Source: Gemmatirosa kalamazoonensis
GTDB taxonomy: Bacteria > Gemmatimonadota > Gemmatimonadetes > Gemmatimonadales > Gemmatimonadaceae
NCBI RefSeq assembly: GCF_000522985.1
Contig: NZ_CP007129.1
Location: 496,001-560,000 of the forward strand
Length of the DNA stretch: 64,000 bases
Direction of reading: 5' to 3'
Shown here: piece by piece, positions 33,301 through 42,244 of the stretch
How positions within the stretch are numbered: position 1 is the first letter of the stretch
Layout: the number at the start of each line of letters is the position of its first letter
Made by a program: the position numbers and the translations under genes
The notes under the pieces: model-generated
Database searches by the model: none
What the model saw: only the letters and a program-made list of their open reading frames with translations
Told to the model about the DNA's origin: nothing

Positions 33301-34101
33301 TCAGAAATCCCTGCGGCGGAACGCGCGCAGGCCGAGGCCGAGCGGCAGGACGATCCAGGCGAGCAGTGCCGACGCGGCGACGAGCGATCCGGCCGTGCCG
33401 CCGAAGAAGCGCGCGAACACCGCGCCCGTGTAGCCGAGGAGCGCGGCGACGTCGAAGCGCAGGAGGAGCAGCACGCGCGCGAGATCGATCGGGTTCGTCA
33501 GCATCGCGGCGAGCAGCGGCCGCTCCACGGGGTAGTCGGCGAACACCGCGACGGCGAGCAGCACCGCGCCGTCGTAGACCAGGCCTAACGCGAGCCACAG
33601 TCCGACCGCGGCGCCGAGCCCGCGAACCTTGTCGTCGCACCGCGTGGCGATGACGAACGCCAGCGCGACGAACACCAGCGTGAGCGCGACGCCGCAGGCG
33701 AGCAGCGTCGCCAACGTCGCCGCCTCCGCGCGGCTGCCGAGTCCGTGGATCGCGAACGGCAGCCCCACGCCCGCGACGAAGCCGACGGCGAGCGGCAGCG
33801 CGAGCCCCAGCAGCAGGCCGCCGAACAGCGGCGGCCGGCCGACGGGCTGGGTGAGGAGCAGCTCGGTGAACTCGCGCGCGTCGTACAGGTACGTGGTGCC
33901 GAACACGAGGGCGACGAGCGGCACGACGAACAGCACCACGTTCACGAGGCTGAGCAGCGCGCGGCCGTCGCCGCCGCCGAAGCGGAGCAGCGCGTCGGTC
34001 ACCACCGCGAAGAACCCGACGTACGCGAGCAGCCACCGACTGCGCAGCACGTTGCTCGTCCCGTAGCCGGCGACCCTGAGAACCACCGCGGCAGGCGTCA
34101 T
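33301..34101 (-). CDS. nosY: NosY-type ABC transporter permease
   Basis: A 266-residue ABC-2 type permease with six membrane segments and the EFTELLLTQPVGRPPLFGG coupling region typical of NosY. With NosF and NosD it forms the complex required to mature the copper-sulfur CuZ centre of NosZ. Start ATG 34101 overlaps the nosF stop (TGATG); an upstream ATG at 34116 is less likely. Confidence 0.86.
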   Translation of the reverse strand: MTPAAVVLRVAGYGTSNVLRSRWLLAYVGFFAVVTDALLRFGGGDGRALLSLVNVVLFVVPLVALVFGTTYLYDAREFTELLLTQPVGRPPLFGGLLLGLALPLAVGFVAGVGLPFAIHGLGSRAEAATLATLLACGVALTLVFVALAFVIATRCDDKVRGLGAAVGLWLALGLVYDGAVLLAVAVFADYPVERPLLAAMLTNPIDLARVLLLLRFDVAALLGYTGAVFARFFGGTAGSLVAASALLAWIVLPLGLGLRAFRRRDF

Positions 34102-34832
34102 GCGGCGGCCTCGCACGGCGCGAAGGATTGCGCCGAGAGCAGCTGCGCCACGGCGCGCTCGAGGCGCGTCTGGCCGGATGCACGGAGCAGCGCGTCGACG
34201 CGGCCGTGAAACTCGACGCGGCCGTCGACGAGCAGGGCCACGTCGTCGGCCAGCTCCTCGATCTCGCTCATGATGTGCGACGTGAGCAGCACGCTCCGCC
34301 CGGCGGCACGCTCGGCGAGCACCTTGTCCTTGAGGATGCCGCTCGAGATCGGGTCGAGGCCGGCGGTCGGCTCGTCGAGCACGAGCAGGTCGGGGCGGAA
34401 CAGGAACGCGAGCACCGCGTTCACCTTCTGTCGGGTGCCGCCGGAGAGCGTGCGCAGCGGCTTGCGCAGGTGCGGCTCCAGCGCGAACCGCTCGACGAGC
34501 TCCACGTCGCGGTCGGCGGTGGCGGCCGCGTCGCGAAGATCGACGAGCATCGCCATCAGGTCGGCCGCGGTGAGGTTCTCCGGGAAGCGCGCGATCTGCG
34601 GCATGTAGCCGATCCGCGCGCGGTACGCGTCGCCGCGCACGATCTCGCCGCGAAAGCGGATCTCGCCGGCGTCGGGCCGCGTCAGGCCGAGCACGGACTT
34701 GATGAGCGTCGTCTTCCCGGCGCCGTTCGGGCCGACCAGCGCGAGCACGCGGCCCGGGTCGAGCGCGAGGTCGACGCCGCGCAGCACGTGCGCGTCGCCG
34801 AACCGCTTGGTGAGTGCCTGGATGCGGAGCAT
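34098..34832 (-). CDS. nosF: NosF-type ABC transporter ATP-binding protein
   Basis: A 244-residue ABC ATPase: Walker A GPNGAGKTT, signature LSGGTRQKV, Walker B LLVLDEPTAGLDP, H-loop SHIM. The phrase MPQIARFPENLTAADLM is characteristic of NosF. Follows nosD by two bases and overlaps nosY, so D-F-Y are translated as a unit. Confidence 0.9.
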   Translation of the reverse strand: MLRIQALTKRFGDAHVLRGVDLALDPGRVLALVGPNGAGKTTLIKSVLGLTRPDAGEIRFRGEIVRGDAYRARIGYMPQIARFPENLTAADLMAMLVDLRDAAATADRDVELVERFALEPHLRKPLRTLSGGTRQKVNAVLAFLFRPDLLVLDEPTAGLDPISSGILKDKVLAERAAGRSVLLTSHIMSEIEELADDVALLVDGRVEFHGRVDALLRASGQTRLERAVAQLLSAQSFAPCEAAA

Positions 34833-34834
34833 CG

Positions 34835-36118
34835 TCAGTGAAGCGAGGAGACAGTCGTGCGACGCGCGACGGGCCGCATCGCCGGGTGCGCGTCCACGAC
34901 CGCGTCGGGCGTGAGCGACGGGATGCCGCGCTCCGCCACGTCGAGGAGGTCGACGAAGAAGCTCCGCAGGAGCACCATCGACGGCTCGTAGCGCGCGACG
35001 AGCAGCGAGAAGAGCCGCACGGGCCGGTGCGGCACGTCGCCGCGCCCGTCGCGATCGAGGTCGTAGCCGCGGTAGGCGTCGAACCAGTTGCCGGCGAACG
35101 CCGCGGTCGCGTCGCGGCCGCTCGTCGCGACGTCGAACGTGTTCGCGGAGAAGTCGTTCGCGTCGAAGCGCGAGTCCTGCACGTTGGACATGAGGCGCAC
35201 GCCCCAGCCGTTCGACGCGAACACGTTGCGCGACGCGAGGAGCCGCGTGGTGCCGTCGGCCATGAGGCCCACGGTGTTGCGGGCGAACGTGTTCCCCTCG
35301 AGCACCGGGTCGCCGATCTCCTTCAGCAGCAGCCCGTACGCCGCGCCGCCGCGATTGTCCTCGAAGCGGTTGCCGCGCATCACGACCTGCTTCGTGTACA
35401 TGACGGCCACCCCCGACCCGTTCGCGCGGAACGTGTTGTCGAGGTAGCGGCAGCTGTCGGAGTACATGAAGTGCAGCCCGTAGCGCAGGTTCCTCTCGCT
35501 CACGTTGCGCTCGACGGTGCTCGCACGCACGAACTCGAAGTAGATGCCGTCGCGGTGGCCGCGGATCTGATTGTCGGCGATGACGACGTCGCGCGCGCTC
35601 CACAGGTGGATGCCGTTGCCGCTCGCCGACTCGCCGGTCTTGCGCGCCGAGAGGACGTTGCGCTCGATGCGGCACCCCGCGACGTTCGCGAGATAGACAC
35701 CGAAGAACGTGTCGTCGAACCGGTTGTCAGCGATGGTGCAGCCACCGGTATCGCGCACGCGGAGCGCGGCGCGATCCTCGGTGAACGCGGTGCCGACGCG
35801 CGCGAAGCGTACGCCGCGCACGGTCACGTCGCGCGCGGTCACGACCATGATCTCGCGCGCGTTCTCGCCGTCGAGCGTCGGCAGGCCCTCGCCGACGATG
35901 GTCACGGCGCGCGTCACGTGGAGCGTGGGCTCGCGGTACGTGCCGGCGCGAATGACGATGCGCGCGCCGGCCGGCGCGACGCGCAACGCCTCGGTCACCG
36001 TGCGCACCGCGCCGGTCGGCGAGACGACGACCGCGGGCTGCGCGAGGGCCGCGTGTGCGCCCAGCAGCAGCGCGGCGCCGAACGCGACCGGGCGGCGGTC
36101 AGTCCGCACGCGCCGCAT
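34835..36118 (-). CDS. nosD: nitrous oxide reductase maturation protein NosD
   Basis: A 427-residue periplasmic protein with signal peptide (AFGAALLLGAHAALAQ) and a right-handed parallel beta-helix made of about a dozen turns with the usual N-x-F/x-G-I spacing (GCTIADNRFDDTFFGVYLAN, RASTVERNVSERNLRYGLHF). NosD delivers material for the CuZ cluster together with NosFY. It overlaps the 3' end of nosL by 20 bases. Confidence 0.9.
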   Translation of the reverse strand: MRRVRTDRRPVAFGAALLLGAHAALAQPAVVVSPTGAVRTVTEALRVAPAGARIVIRAGTYREPTLHVTRAVTIVGEGLPTLDGENAREIMVVTARDVTVRGVRFARVGTAFTEDRAALRVRDTGGCTIADNRFDDTFFGVYLANVAGCRIERNVLSARKTGESASGNGIHLWSARDVVIADNQIRGHRDGIYFEFVRASTVERNVSERNLRYGLHFMYSDSCRYLDNTFRANGSGVAVMYTKQVVMRGNRFEDNRGGAAYGLLLKEIGDPVLEGNTFARNTVGLMADGTTRLLASRNVFASNGWGVRLMSNVQDSRFDANDFSANTFDVATSGRDATAAFAGNWFDAYRGYDLDRDGRGDVPHRPVRLFSLLVARYEPSMVLLRSFFVDLLDVAERGIPSLTPDAVVDAHPAMRPVARRTTVSSLH

Positions 36119-36593
36119 GCGTCGCCTCCGCGAGGGCTCCGTCGTGCCGCGCGGCGGCGAGCACGTCGCTCCACCGCATCGTCGCCCCGGCTGCGCGAGC
36201 GCCGGCCGGCACGACGCCGCGCTGCGTCGCCACGAACCCCTTCCCCATCGGGCTCCCGGCAGCGCCCTGCAGACGGCGGAACTCCGCGCTGTCGGCCGCG
36301 AGGAACGTGCCCGGGTGGTTCCAGTCGCTCACCCACACGCCGCGCACCGCCGCCGAGTCCTGTGCGAGAACGAACGCGGCGAGGCACTCGACGGAGTCGA
36401 AGGTGTGGATCCTGCCCGTCGCGGTGATCACCTCGGCGCCGAACCGCCGGTCGCTGATCGTCATGCGACAGAAGCCGCACGACTCCTCGTCGTAGGCGAT
36501 GGCCCGCGGGCCGTCGGGCGTGCACGCGGCCGCGAGCGCGGCGACGAGGGCGAGACGGCGCGCCGTCGCGCCGAGCGTGGGAAGGCGCGGCAT
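36099..36593 (-). CDS. nosL: copper chaperone NosL
   Basis: A 164-residue lipoprotein (lipobox AAC at about residue 24) of the NosL family, which carries Cu(I) to apo-NosZ. The conserved metal region CGFCRMTISDRRFGAE and the FDSVECLAAFVL block are both present, as is the SPMGKGFVA block. Stops inside the start of nosD. Confidence 0.88.
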   Translation of the reverse strand: MPRLPTLGATARRLALVAALAAACTPDGPRAIAYDEESCGFCRMTISDRRFGAEVITATGRIHTFDSVECLAAFVLAQDSAAVRGVWVSDWNHPGTFLAADSAEFRRLQGAAGSPMGKGFVATQRGVVPAGARAAGATMRWSDVLAAARHDGALAEATHAARAD

Positions 36594-36596
36594 GCG

Positions 36597-37238
36597 TCAG
36601 CTCCGCGCCGGCGCGACGGGCGGCGGCACCGGGGCAGCAGCGTGCGTCGCGGCGCGGTGCGCGACGTGCCACGGCCGCACCAGCAGCGCCATGACGCCGA
36701 GCAGGAACGCGACGCCGAGCAGGATGCCGCCCGCCGCCGGCCACGACGTGGCGACGAAGTTGAGCAGCGTCTTCGCGCCGATGAGCGGCGGCTGGTACGT
36801 CATGCCGGGGATGCTGATCGCCGCGCGCGGGTCGAGGTTGTGGCCGTAGTCGCGCTCCCACTCCCAGAAGTCGAACAGCCCCCACGCGCCGAAGGCGGCG
36901 AACGCGCCGAGCCACACGTGCAGCAGCCACCGGCGGCCCGTCGCCGCGGCAGCGAGCACGCCGACGATCAGCGCCGCGAGCACCCACGGCATGACCGTGA
37001 GCTCGGGGATCGCGTCGGGCACGATCTGCTTCATGCCGATGTAGTGATTCAGCTCGTTGATGTTCGCGAGATCCTGCGGCTGCACGCCCGTGATGGTGTG
37101 CACGCGGATCAGCATGCCGAGCCCCTCCGGGTACTGCGGCGCGACGAGCCCGATGCGCCACAGCGGGAAGACGTAGGCGCCGGCCAGCGCCGCCGCGGCG
37201 GCGACGAGCAGCAGGCGGGAAAGTCGAGGGAGCGTCAT
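36597..37238 (-). CDS. membrane protein of clade II nos clusters
   Basis: A 213-residue membrane protein with about four helices and a conserved-looking periplasmic loop (TITGVQPQDLANINELNHY, IGMKQIVPDAIPE) plus GLFDFWEWERDYGHNLDP. Similar membrane proteins accompany nosZ in clade II N2O reducers and may correspond in position to NosB of Wolinella; equivalence is not proven. It lies between nosZ (60 bases) and nosL (3 bases). Start at ATG 37238 directly before the first helix. Confidence 0.7.
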   Translation of the reverse strand: MTLPRLSRLLLVAAAAALAGAYVFPLWRIGLVAPQYPEGLGMLIRVHTITGVQPQDLANINELNHYIGMKQIVPDAIPELTVMPWVLAALIVGVLAAAATGRRWLLHVWLGAFAAFGAWGLFDFWEWERDYGHNLDPRAAISIPGMTYQPPLIGAKTLLNFVATSWPAAGGILLGVAFLLGVMALLVRPWHVAHRAATHAAAPVPPPVAPARS

Positions 37239-37298
37239 GGCCGTGAGGCGTTGGGCGTGGACTCCGACCGTCATCACGGCCGGAGTCCACGTCTCGGG

Positions 37299-39344
37299 TC
37301 AGTCGTTGCCGTGCTTGTGGGCCCGGGGAGCGGCGCTCCCGTTAGGCAGCCGCGCGAGCTGCGTGGCGGCGCGCGGGCTCGTGTTGGCCGACAGCGTGAC
37401 CGTCGAGCCGGCGGGGCTCACGCGGACGTAGCCCTGCATCTCCTGGTGGAGCGCGGAGCAGAAGTCGGTGCAGTAGAACGGGTACACGCCCGTCGCCGCC
37501 GGCACCCACTTCAGCGTCTTCGTCTCGCCCGGGTTCAGGATCAGCTCCGCGTTCGTCGCGCCGAGCACCGCGAAGCCGTGCAGGATGTCCCAGTCCTGCT
37601 CGATGTTCGTCACGTGGAAGTAGACCGTGTCGCCGAGCTGCACGCCTTCCAGGTTGTCCGGCGCGAAGTGGCTGCGGATCGCGACCATGTTCACGTCGAC
37701 GCGCTTGCCGGCGCGCTTGATGCCGCCCTGCGCCTCGGCCTTCGTCACGAACGGGTGCGTGTTCTCGGTGAGCTTGTAGAACTTGACCTGCTGCTGCTCG
37801 ATGAGCGACGCGGGGACCGCGTTCGCGTAGTGCGGCTCGCCGATCGTCGGGAAGTCGAGCAGGAGCTTGATCTTGTCGCCGCTGATGTCGTAGAGCTGCG
37901 CGCTCTGGGCGAGCTCGGGGCCGGTCGGCAGGTAGCGGTCCTTCGTGATCTTGTTCATCGCCACGAGGTACTTGCCCCACGGCTTCTTCGTGTCGCCGCC
38001 CGGGATCATGAGGTGGCCGACCGAGTAGTACGTCGGCGCGCGATCGAGCACCTCCCAGGTGCCGAGCTTCCACTTCACGACCTCGGACGAGATGAACATC
38101 GAGGTGTACGCGTTGCCGCGGCCGTCGAACTCGGTGTGCAGCGGACCGAGGCCGGGCTTCTGCACCTCGCCGGCGAGCACCGCCTGGTACTTCAGCACCG
38201 GGATGCCGTCGATCTCCGACTCGAACTGCTTGTCGGCGATCGCCTTCAGCAGCTTGGTGGCCGAGTGCACCGGGATCACCGTGGCGAGCTTGCCGCCGGC
38301 GACGATGTACTCGCCGGTCGGGTCGACGTCGACGCCGTGCGGCGACTTCGGCGTCGGCAGGTAGTAGACGAGGCCCGGGCACGTGCGCGGGTCGAGCATC
38401 GGCACGCTGGCCACCATCTCCGACTTCGCGGCGCGCGAGCCCTCGTCCATCCAGTTGTGCGCGTACCGGGTGTTGACCGTGCGCGCCTTCCCCTGCGCGA
38501 CGCAGCTCTCGGCCTGCTTGTAGTTCACGGCCGCGATGTAGTCCTTGTCGGCCTGCGAGGCGTTCGCCTCGAGCTTCGTGTACGCGCGCTCCGAGTTGTA
38601 CGACGTGAAGAAGAACCAGCCCTCGCTCGGCCCCTTGCCGGCGTGCCCGAGATCGTAGTCGTAGCCCGGCATGAGGATCTGGAACGCGATCCGCATCTTC
38701 GTCGGCTCGTCGGCCTTCACGAACGAGAGCGTACCCTTGAACGTGTCCTTGTAGCTGTCGATCGCGACGTCGCGGTTCTCGCCGGCGTCGCCGATCGGGA
38801 TCGAGAAGCGCGTCGCGCTCACGACGTAGCGGCCGTCGGGCGTGGTGAACGGCGACGCGTGGCCGCCGGCGGCGTTCGGGATCTGGACGATCTCGTCGGT
38901 CTCGAACGTCGTGAGGTCGATGCGCGCGATGCGGGGCGTGTTGTTGCCGTTGATGAACAGCCACTTGCCGTTCGGCACGCCGTCGGTCTGCGACAGCTCG
39001 GTGTGGTGCGAGTCGTCCCACGGGATGAACCCGTAGGTCGTCTCGAGCATCGGCTTCGTCTCCTCGTTGTAGCCCCAGCCGTTCTCGGCGTTCTGCGAGA
39101 ACACGGGGATCACCTTCAGGAGCCGGCCGGACGGCAGGCCGTACACGGAGACCTGGCCGCTGAAGCCGCCCGACATGAACGCGTAGTACTCGTCGTGCTG
39201 CCCGGGGGCGACGTAGACCTTCGACGCCGCGTCGCCGACGGCGAGGTTCGCGGACGGCGTGCCCGTCGTGCGGCACGCGAGGAACAGGAGGCCGCCTAAC
39301 AGCGCGGCGCCGCCGCCCACGAGCAGGGAGCGGGATGTCTTCAT
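37299..39344 (-). CDS. nosZ: nitrous oxide reductase, clade II (Sec-type)
   Basis: A 681-residue periplasmic multicopper enzyme that reduces N2O to N2. The N-terminus is a Sec lipoprotein-like signal (LLGGLLFLAC), not the Tat signal of clade I, which places it in clade II. The seven-blade propeller supplies CuZ histidines (DDSHHTE, GGHASPF, SPHGVDV and others) and the C-terminal cupredoxin has the CuA motif CTDFCSALHQEM near residues 620-635. ATG 39344 overlaps the stop of the Rrf2 gene by four bases (ATGA). Confidence 0.95.
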   Translation of the reverse strand: MKTSRSLLVGGGAALLGGLLFLACRTTGTPSANLAVGDAASKVYVAPGQHDEYYAFMSGGFSGQVSVYGLPSGRLLKVIPVFSQNAENGWGYNEETKPMLETTYGFIPWDDSHHTELSQTDGVPNGKWLFINGNNTPRIARIDLTTFETDEIVQIPNAAGGHASPFTTPDGRYVVSATRFSIPIGDAGENRDVAIDSYKDTFKGTLSFVKADEPTKMRIAFQILMPGYDYDLGHAGKGPSEGWFFFTSYNSERAYTKLEANASQADKDYIAAVNYKQAESCVAQGKARTVNTRYAHNWMDEGSRAAKSEMVASVPMLDPRTCPGLVYYLPTPKSPHGVDVDPTGEYIVAGGKLATVIPVHSATKLLKAIADKQFESEIDGIPVLKYQAVLAGEVQKPGLGPLHTEFDGRGNAYTSMFISSEVVKWKLGTWEVLDRAPTYYSVGHLMIPGGDTKKPWGKYLVAMNKITKDRYLPTGPELAQSAQLYDISGDKIKLLLDFPTIGEPHYANAVPASLIEQQQVKFYKLTENTHPFVTKAEAQGGIKRAGKRVDVNMVAIRSHFAPDNLEGVQLGDTVYFHVTNIEQDWDILHGFAVLGATNAELILNPGETKTLKWVPAATGVYPFYCTDFCSALHQEMQGYVRVSPAGSTVTLSANTSPRAATQLARLPNGSAAPRAHKHGND

Positions 39345-39799
39345 GGAGTGTCTCCGTCGATGACGGATCGGTGGAGGGAGGAGAGCGCTCCGGCGGCGCC
39401 CTCCGCGCCCCCGGTGAGATCGGCGACGGTGGTCGCGCCGAAGAAGGCGTGCACCTGTCGGGCGACCGGCGCCCAGCGCGTGTGCGCTTCGCAGGCGTGC
39501 GCGTCGCCGCAGGGGTGGTCGTGGAGCAGGCAGCGTGCAGTGTCGAGGCCCATGAACGGCGCCACGACGCGGTCGAGCGTCAGCTCCGAGGCCGGGCCGG
39601 CGAGCCGGAATCCGCCGCTCGGCCCGCGCGTCGAGCGCAGCACGCCGGCGCGGGCGAGCTGGTTGAGCGTCTTCGACAGGTAGTTGCGCGGGACGCCGGT
39701 GGTGCGGGCCAGCTCGGACACGTGCGTCCACGCCCCGGTGGGGCGGCCGGCGAGGTGCAGCACGGCGCGTAGCGCGTATTCGGCGGTGTTGCTCAGCAC
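39341..39799 (-). CDS. Rrf2-family transcriptional regulator of the nos operon
   Basis: A 152-residue Rrf2 protein: winged helix LSNTAEYALRAVLHLAGRP, recognition region GVPRNYLSKTLNQLARAGV, wing STRGPSGGFRLA, and three cysteines in CLLHDHPCGDAHAC that match the Fe-S ligand spacing of NsrR/IscR-type sensors. It probably reads NO or oxygen stress through an Fe-S cluster and controls the operon it begins. GTG 39799 has GGAG seven bases upstream; longer ATG starts at 39829-39832 were rejected as atypical. Confidence 0.82.
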   Translation of the reverse strand: MLSNTAEYALRAVLHLAGRPTGAWTHVSELARTTGVPRNYLSKTLNQLARAGVLRSTRGPSGGFRLAGPASELTLDRVVAPFMGLDTARCLLHDHPCGDAHACEAHTRWAPVARQVHAFFGATTVADLTGGAEGAAGALSSLHRSVIDGDTP

Positions 39800-39869
39800 G
39801 AGGTCTCCGGCGTGGTGTCTGCCATACATCATCGGCGAATCCGAAATGCCGGGCCGTAGGGCGCTCGCC

Positions 39870-39889
39870 GGAAATCGCACTCCGATTCC
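39870..39889. promoter_or_regulatory. imperfect palindrome upstream of the Rrf2-nosZ operon
   Basis: GGAAATCG-CACT-CCGATTCC, a near inverted repeat about 70 bases upstream of the Rrf2 start; a related half-site AATCCGAAAT lies at 39837-39846. Candidate operator for autoregulation; not a match to a consensus I can name. Confidence 0.3.
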
Positions 39890-39937
39890 CCGACAGCCGT
39901 GCCGGGGAACGGCGCGCGTGCCTAACACAGGCGAAAC

Positions 39938-39966
39938 GGCGGGGGCACCGAGCCGGTGCCCCCGCC
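39938..39966 (-). terminator. terminator of the YceI-porin operon
   Basis: Twelve-base perfect stem GGCGGGGGCACC / GGTGCCCCCGCC with a 5-base loop, followed on the minus strand by GTTTCG. It lies 60 bases beyond the stop of the porin-like gene and insulates it from the nos promoter region. Confidence 0.75.
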
Positions 39967-40026
39967 GTCCTGTCACCTCCGCCTCCTTGTTGGGAGTCTT
40001 CTGGATTCCTCGCACGCCCCGCTCGC

Positions 40027-41409
40027 TCAGAAGGCCACGGTGCCCTCGAGCATGAAGCCCTTGAACTGGGCGCCGTTGCGGATGTCCTTCGTCGGGAAGT
40101 CGTAGTACTTCTGGTTCACCCACTCGAGCTTCGTGAGCACCGTCGGGGTGACGAACCAGCCGCCGCCGACCTGGTAGCGCTTCACGCTGACGTCGTTCGC
40201 GATCCCGGCGAGCTTGCCCGACACGGTGTTGTAGCGGCCCGAGAGGTACACGTTCTCACCGAGCCCCCGCAGCGTCACCTCGTTCACCGTCTGGGTGATC
40301 GTGCGGAGCGCCGTCTCCGAGGCCAGGCGTCCCTTCGCCTGCTCGAAGTTGCCGAAGTACTCGAGGCCCCTGACCTTGAGGAACGGGTTCACGACCACCG
40401 AGTGCAGCGGGCCCGTGGGACCCGAGAACGGCTGCACCGCACCCGTCCAGGCCGTCGCCGTCTCGTCCGTGCTGTTCGTGATCACGCTGTAGTACCGGCT
40501 GCCGGCGCGGTCGCCCGAGAAGAGCACCTGGTTCGCCGCCTTGCTCTGCCCGTACCACGAGCCGGTGAGGCGTGCGCGGACGTCCTTCGTGAGCTGGCGG
40601 TCGATGCCGATCTTGCCGACGAACGCGGGCGAGCGCTGCGCGGCCTTCTGCACCATCCCCTTCTCCTCGCCGTTCGTCACGCCGCCCATCACGAACGCGC
40701 CCTGCGCGAGACCGCGGCCGCGGAGGTAGAGCTCACCGCCGATCTGCGGCACGAACGCGTCCATGATGTAGTTGCCGACGAGCGGGTTGAACATCGCGTT
40801 CCCGTTGTCGGTGCGGCGGAAGTGCGCGTCGCCGTAGTTGATCTCGAAGTGGCCCGCCTTGATCGTCACGTACTGCATCAACGTGTTCAGCGGCTGGAAG
40901 TCGATCGGCGAGTCGTCGACCTGCAGGTAGCCGTCCTTCACCCACGTCTCGTTGTGGTGGCGGGCCGACAGGTATGCGGTCATCGAGACGCGGATGCCCT
41001 TCGCGAGCTGCGCGCCGACGTAGGCGTTCGCGACGGCGTTGTTCGGCCCGTGGCCGATCTGGACGAGCGCGTTCGTGTTCGCGCCGTTGACGACGTTGGG
41101 CGCGGCGGTGTTCGACTGTCCGAGCCCCTGGAACTGCTGCGTGAACGCGGCGCCGAAGCCGAGCCGGAAGCCCGTGAAGGGGATGGGGTCGTCCTTCGGC
41201 GTCTCGAACACGTTGATGCCGCGCTTGTCGGCCGGACGCAGGCGCTGGAGCGTGATCGGCGGCAGGTTGCTCGGCTTCGCGGTCGACGGGGCCGCGGAGG
41301 TCGTGGTGTCGGCCTTCGAGGCGGGACCGTTTCCATCCTGCTGTGCCGCGAGCGGGGCGCCGGCCAGCAGCGCGGCCGCGAGTGTGACGATGGTCGTGTG
41401 AGTGCGCAT
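40027..41409 (-). CDS. porin-like outer-membrane beta-barrel protein (copy 1)
   Basis: A 460-residue exported protein: Sec signal (TLAAALLAGAPLAAQ), Ala/Thr-rich linker, then alternating beta strands ending in LEGTVAF with the terminal Phe needed for outer-membrane insertion. Phrases such as [15 protein letters not shown] and [19 protein letters not shown] suggest a phosphate-selective/alginate-type porin fold. It shares most residues with the product of 60694-62085. ATG 41409 has GGGAGAA upstream. The 45-base gap to the YceI gene before it suggests an operon. Confidence 0.75.
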   Translation of the reverse strand: MRTHTTIVTLAAALLAGAPLAAQQDGNGPASKADTTTSAAPSTAKPSNLPPITLQRLRPADKRGINVFETPKDDPIPFTGFRLGFGAAFTQQFQGLGQSNTAAPNVVNGANTNALVQIGHGPNNAVANAYVGAQLAKGIRVSMTAYLSARHHNETWVKDGYLQVDDSPIDFQPLNTLMQYVTIKAGHFEINYGDAHFRRTDNGNAMFNPLVGNYIMDAFVPQIGGELYLRGRGLAQGAFVMGGVTNGEEKGMVQKAAQRSPAFVGKIGIDRQLTKDVRARLTGSWYGQSKAANQVLFSGDRAGSRYYSVITNSTDETATAWTGAVQPFSGPTGPLHSVVVNPFLKVRGLEYFGNFEQAKGRLASETALRTITQTVNEVTLRGLGENVYLSGRYNTVSGKLAGIANDVSVKRYQVGGGWFVTPTVLTKLEWVNQKYYDFPTKDIRNGAQFKGFMLEGTVAF

Positions 41410-41454
41410 GGTGGTTCTCCCGTAGGGGTGCCGTGAGTCGTCGAGGGCGTGAAG

Positions 41455-42072
41455 TCAGTTCGCTACCGACGTCACGGGCTTGAGGAGCAGGTCGAAGTTG
41501 ACGGTCACGAGCTCGTCGACCTTCATCGTGCCCATCATCAGCGAGGGCGGCTTGAGGCCGAACTGGGTCATCCGGATCTGGGCCGCTCCCGTCACGTGCA
41601 ACGTTCCGTTAGGCGCCGGCTCCGCCTGCGCCTCGAGGCTGATCGGCCGCGTCTGGCCGCCGAGGGTGAGCGTGCCGTTCAACGTGCCCTGCACGCCGGC
41701 ACTGCTCTTCGCGACGTCGTAGCCGCTCAGCTTGAACTCGATCGTCGGCGCGTCCTTCGCCTTCAGCGCCTTCAGCATGTGCTCGTTCATCGTGCCGTTG
41801 CCGCAGTCCATCTTCTCGGCCGGCACGGTCACGGTGGCCGTCTGCACGGCCTTCGTGCCGGCGAGCACCGCGGCCACGGCGCCCGGCGCCGCGTCGACGT
41901 CCACGGAGAACACGGGCGCCTTGCACGAGAAGCGGCGCACGGTGGACTTGCCGTCGATCCAGATGCGGCTCTGCGGCTGCATCACCAGCGGATCGTTGGC
42001 GGAGCGCCACGCGATCGCCGCGGGCGCGAGGCTGAGGAGCGTGGCGAGGGCGAGCCGAGTATTCGCGCGCAT
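41455..42072 (-). CDS. YceI-family periplasmic protein
   Basis: A 205-residue exported protein with signal (LALATLLSLAPAAIAW) and a YceI-like lipocalin barrel that in other bacteria binds isoprenoid quinones or related lipids: SRIWIDGKSTVRRFSC, IEFKLSGYDV, VQGTLNGTLTLGGQTRPISL, KVDELVTVNFDLLLKP. First gene of a likely two-gene operon with the porin. A perfect GTCGGG/CCCGAC palindrome lies 139 bases upstream. Confidence 0.8.
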   Translation of the reverse strand: MRANTRLALATLLSLAPAAIAWRSANDPLVMQPQSRIWIDGKSTVRRFSCKAPVFSVDVDAAPGAVAAVLAGTKAVQTATVTVPAEKMDCGNGTMNEHMLKALKAKDAPTIEFKLSGYDVAKSSAGVQGTLNGTLTLGGQTRPISLEAQAEPAPNGTLHVTGAAQIRMTQFGLKPPSLMMGTMKVDELVTVNFDLLLKPVTSVAN

Positions 42073-42210
42073 GGTATGCTCCGGTCGGTGTCTCGATCGC
42101 GGAGGTCGTCGCGATCGTCGTGCGTGCTGTCTGTAGTGAGGTTAGGCCGGCCGGTCGCCCCGCTCAGGAAGGGAAGCCCGGATCCTTCGTCGGGCGTCAG
42201 CGGCGGGCGT

Positions 42211-42227
42211 GTCGGGGATCGCCCGAC
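42211..42227. promoter_or_regulatory. palindromic operator candidate upstream of the YceI gene
   Basis: GTCGGGGATCGCCCGAC: inverted hexamers GTCGGG/CCCGAC around five bases. The exact reverse complement recurs at 49714-49730, and weaker forms occur at four other intergenic sites between 43 and 49 kb. Confidence 0.45.
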
Positions 42228-42244
42228 GTGCCGACGTCGGCGGC

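Noticed and set aside
35709-39299. 1196-residue plus-strand open frame opposite nosZ and nosD
   Set aside because: Long only because high G+C removes stops; Arg/His/Val-rich shadow of well-recognised nos genes.
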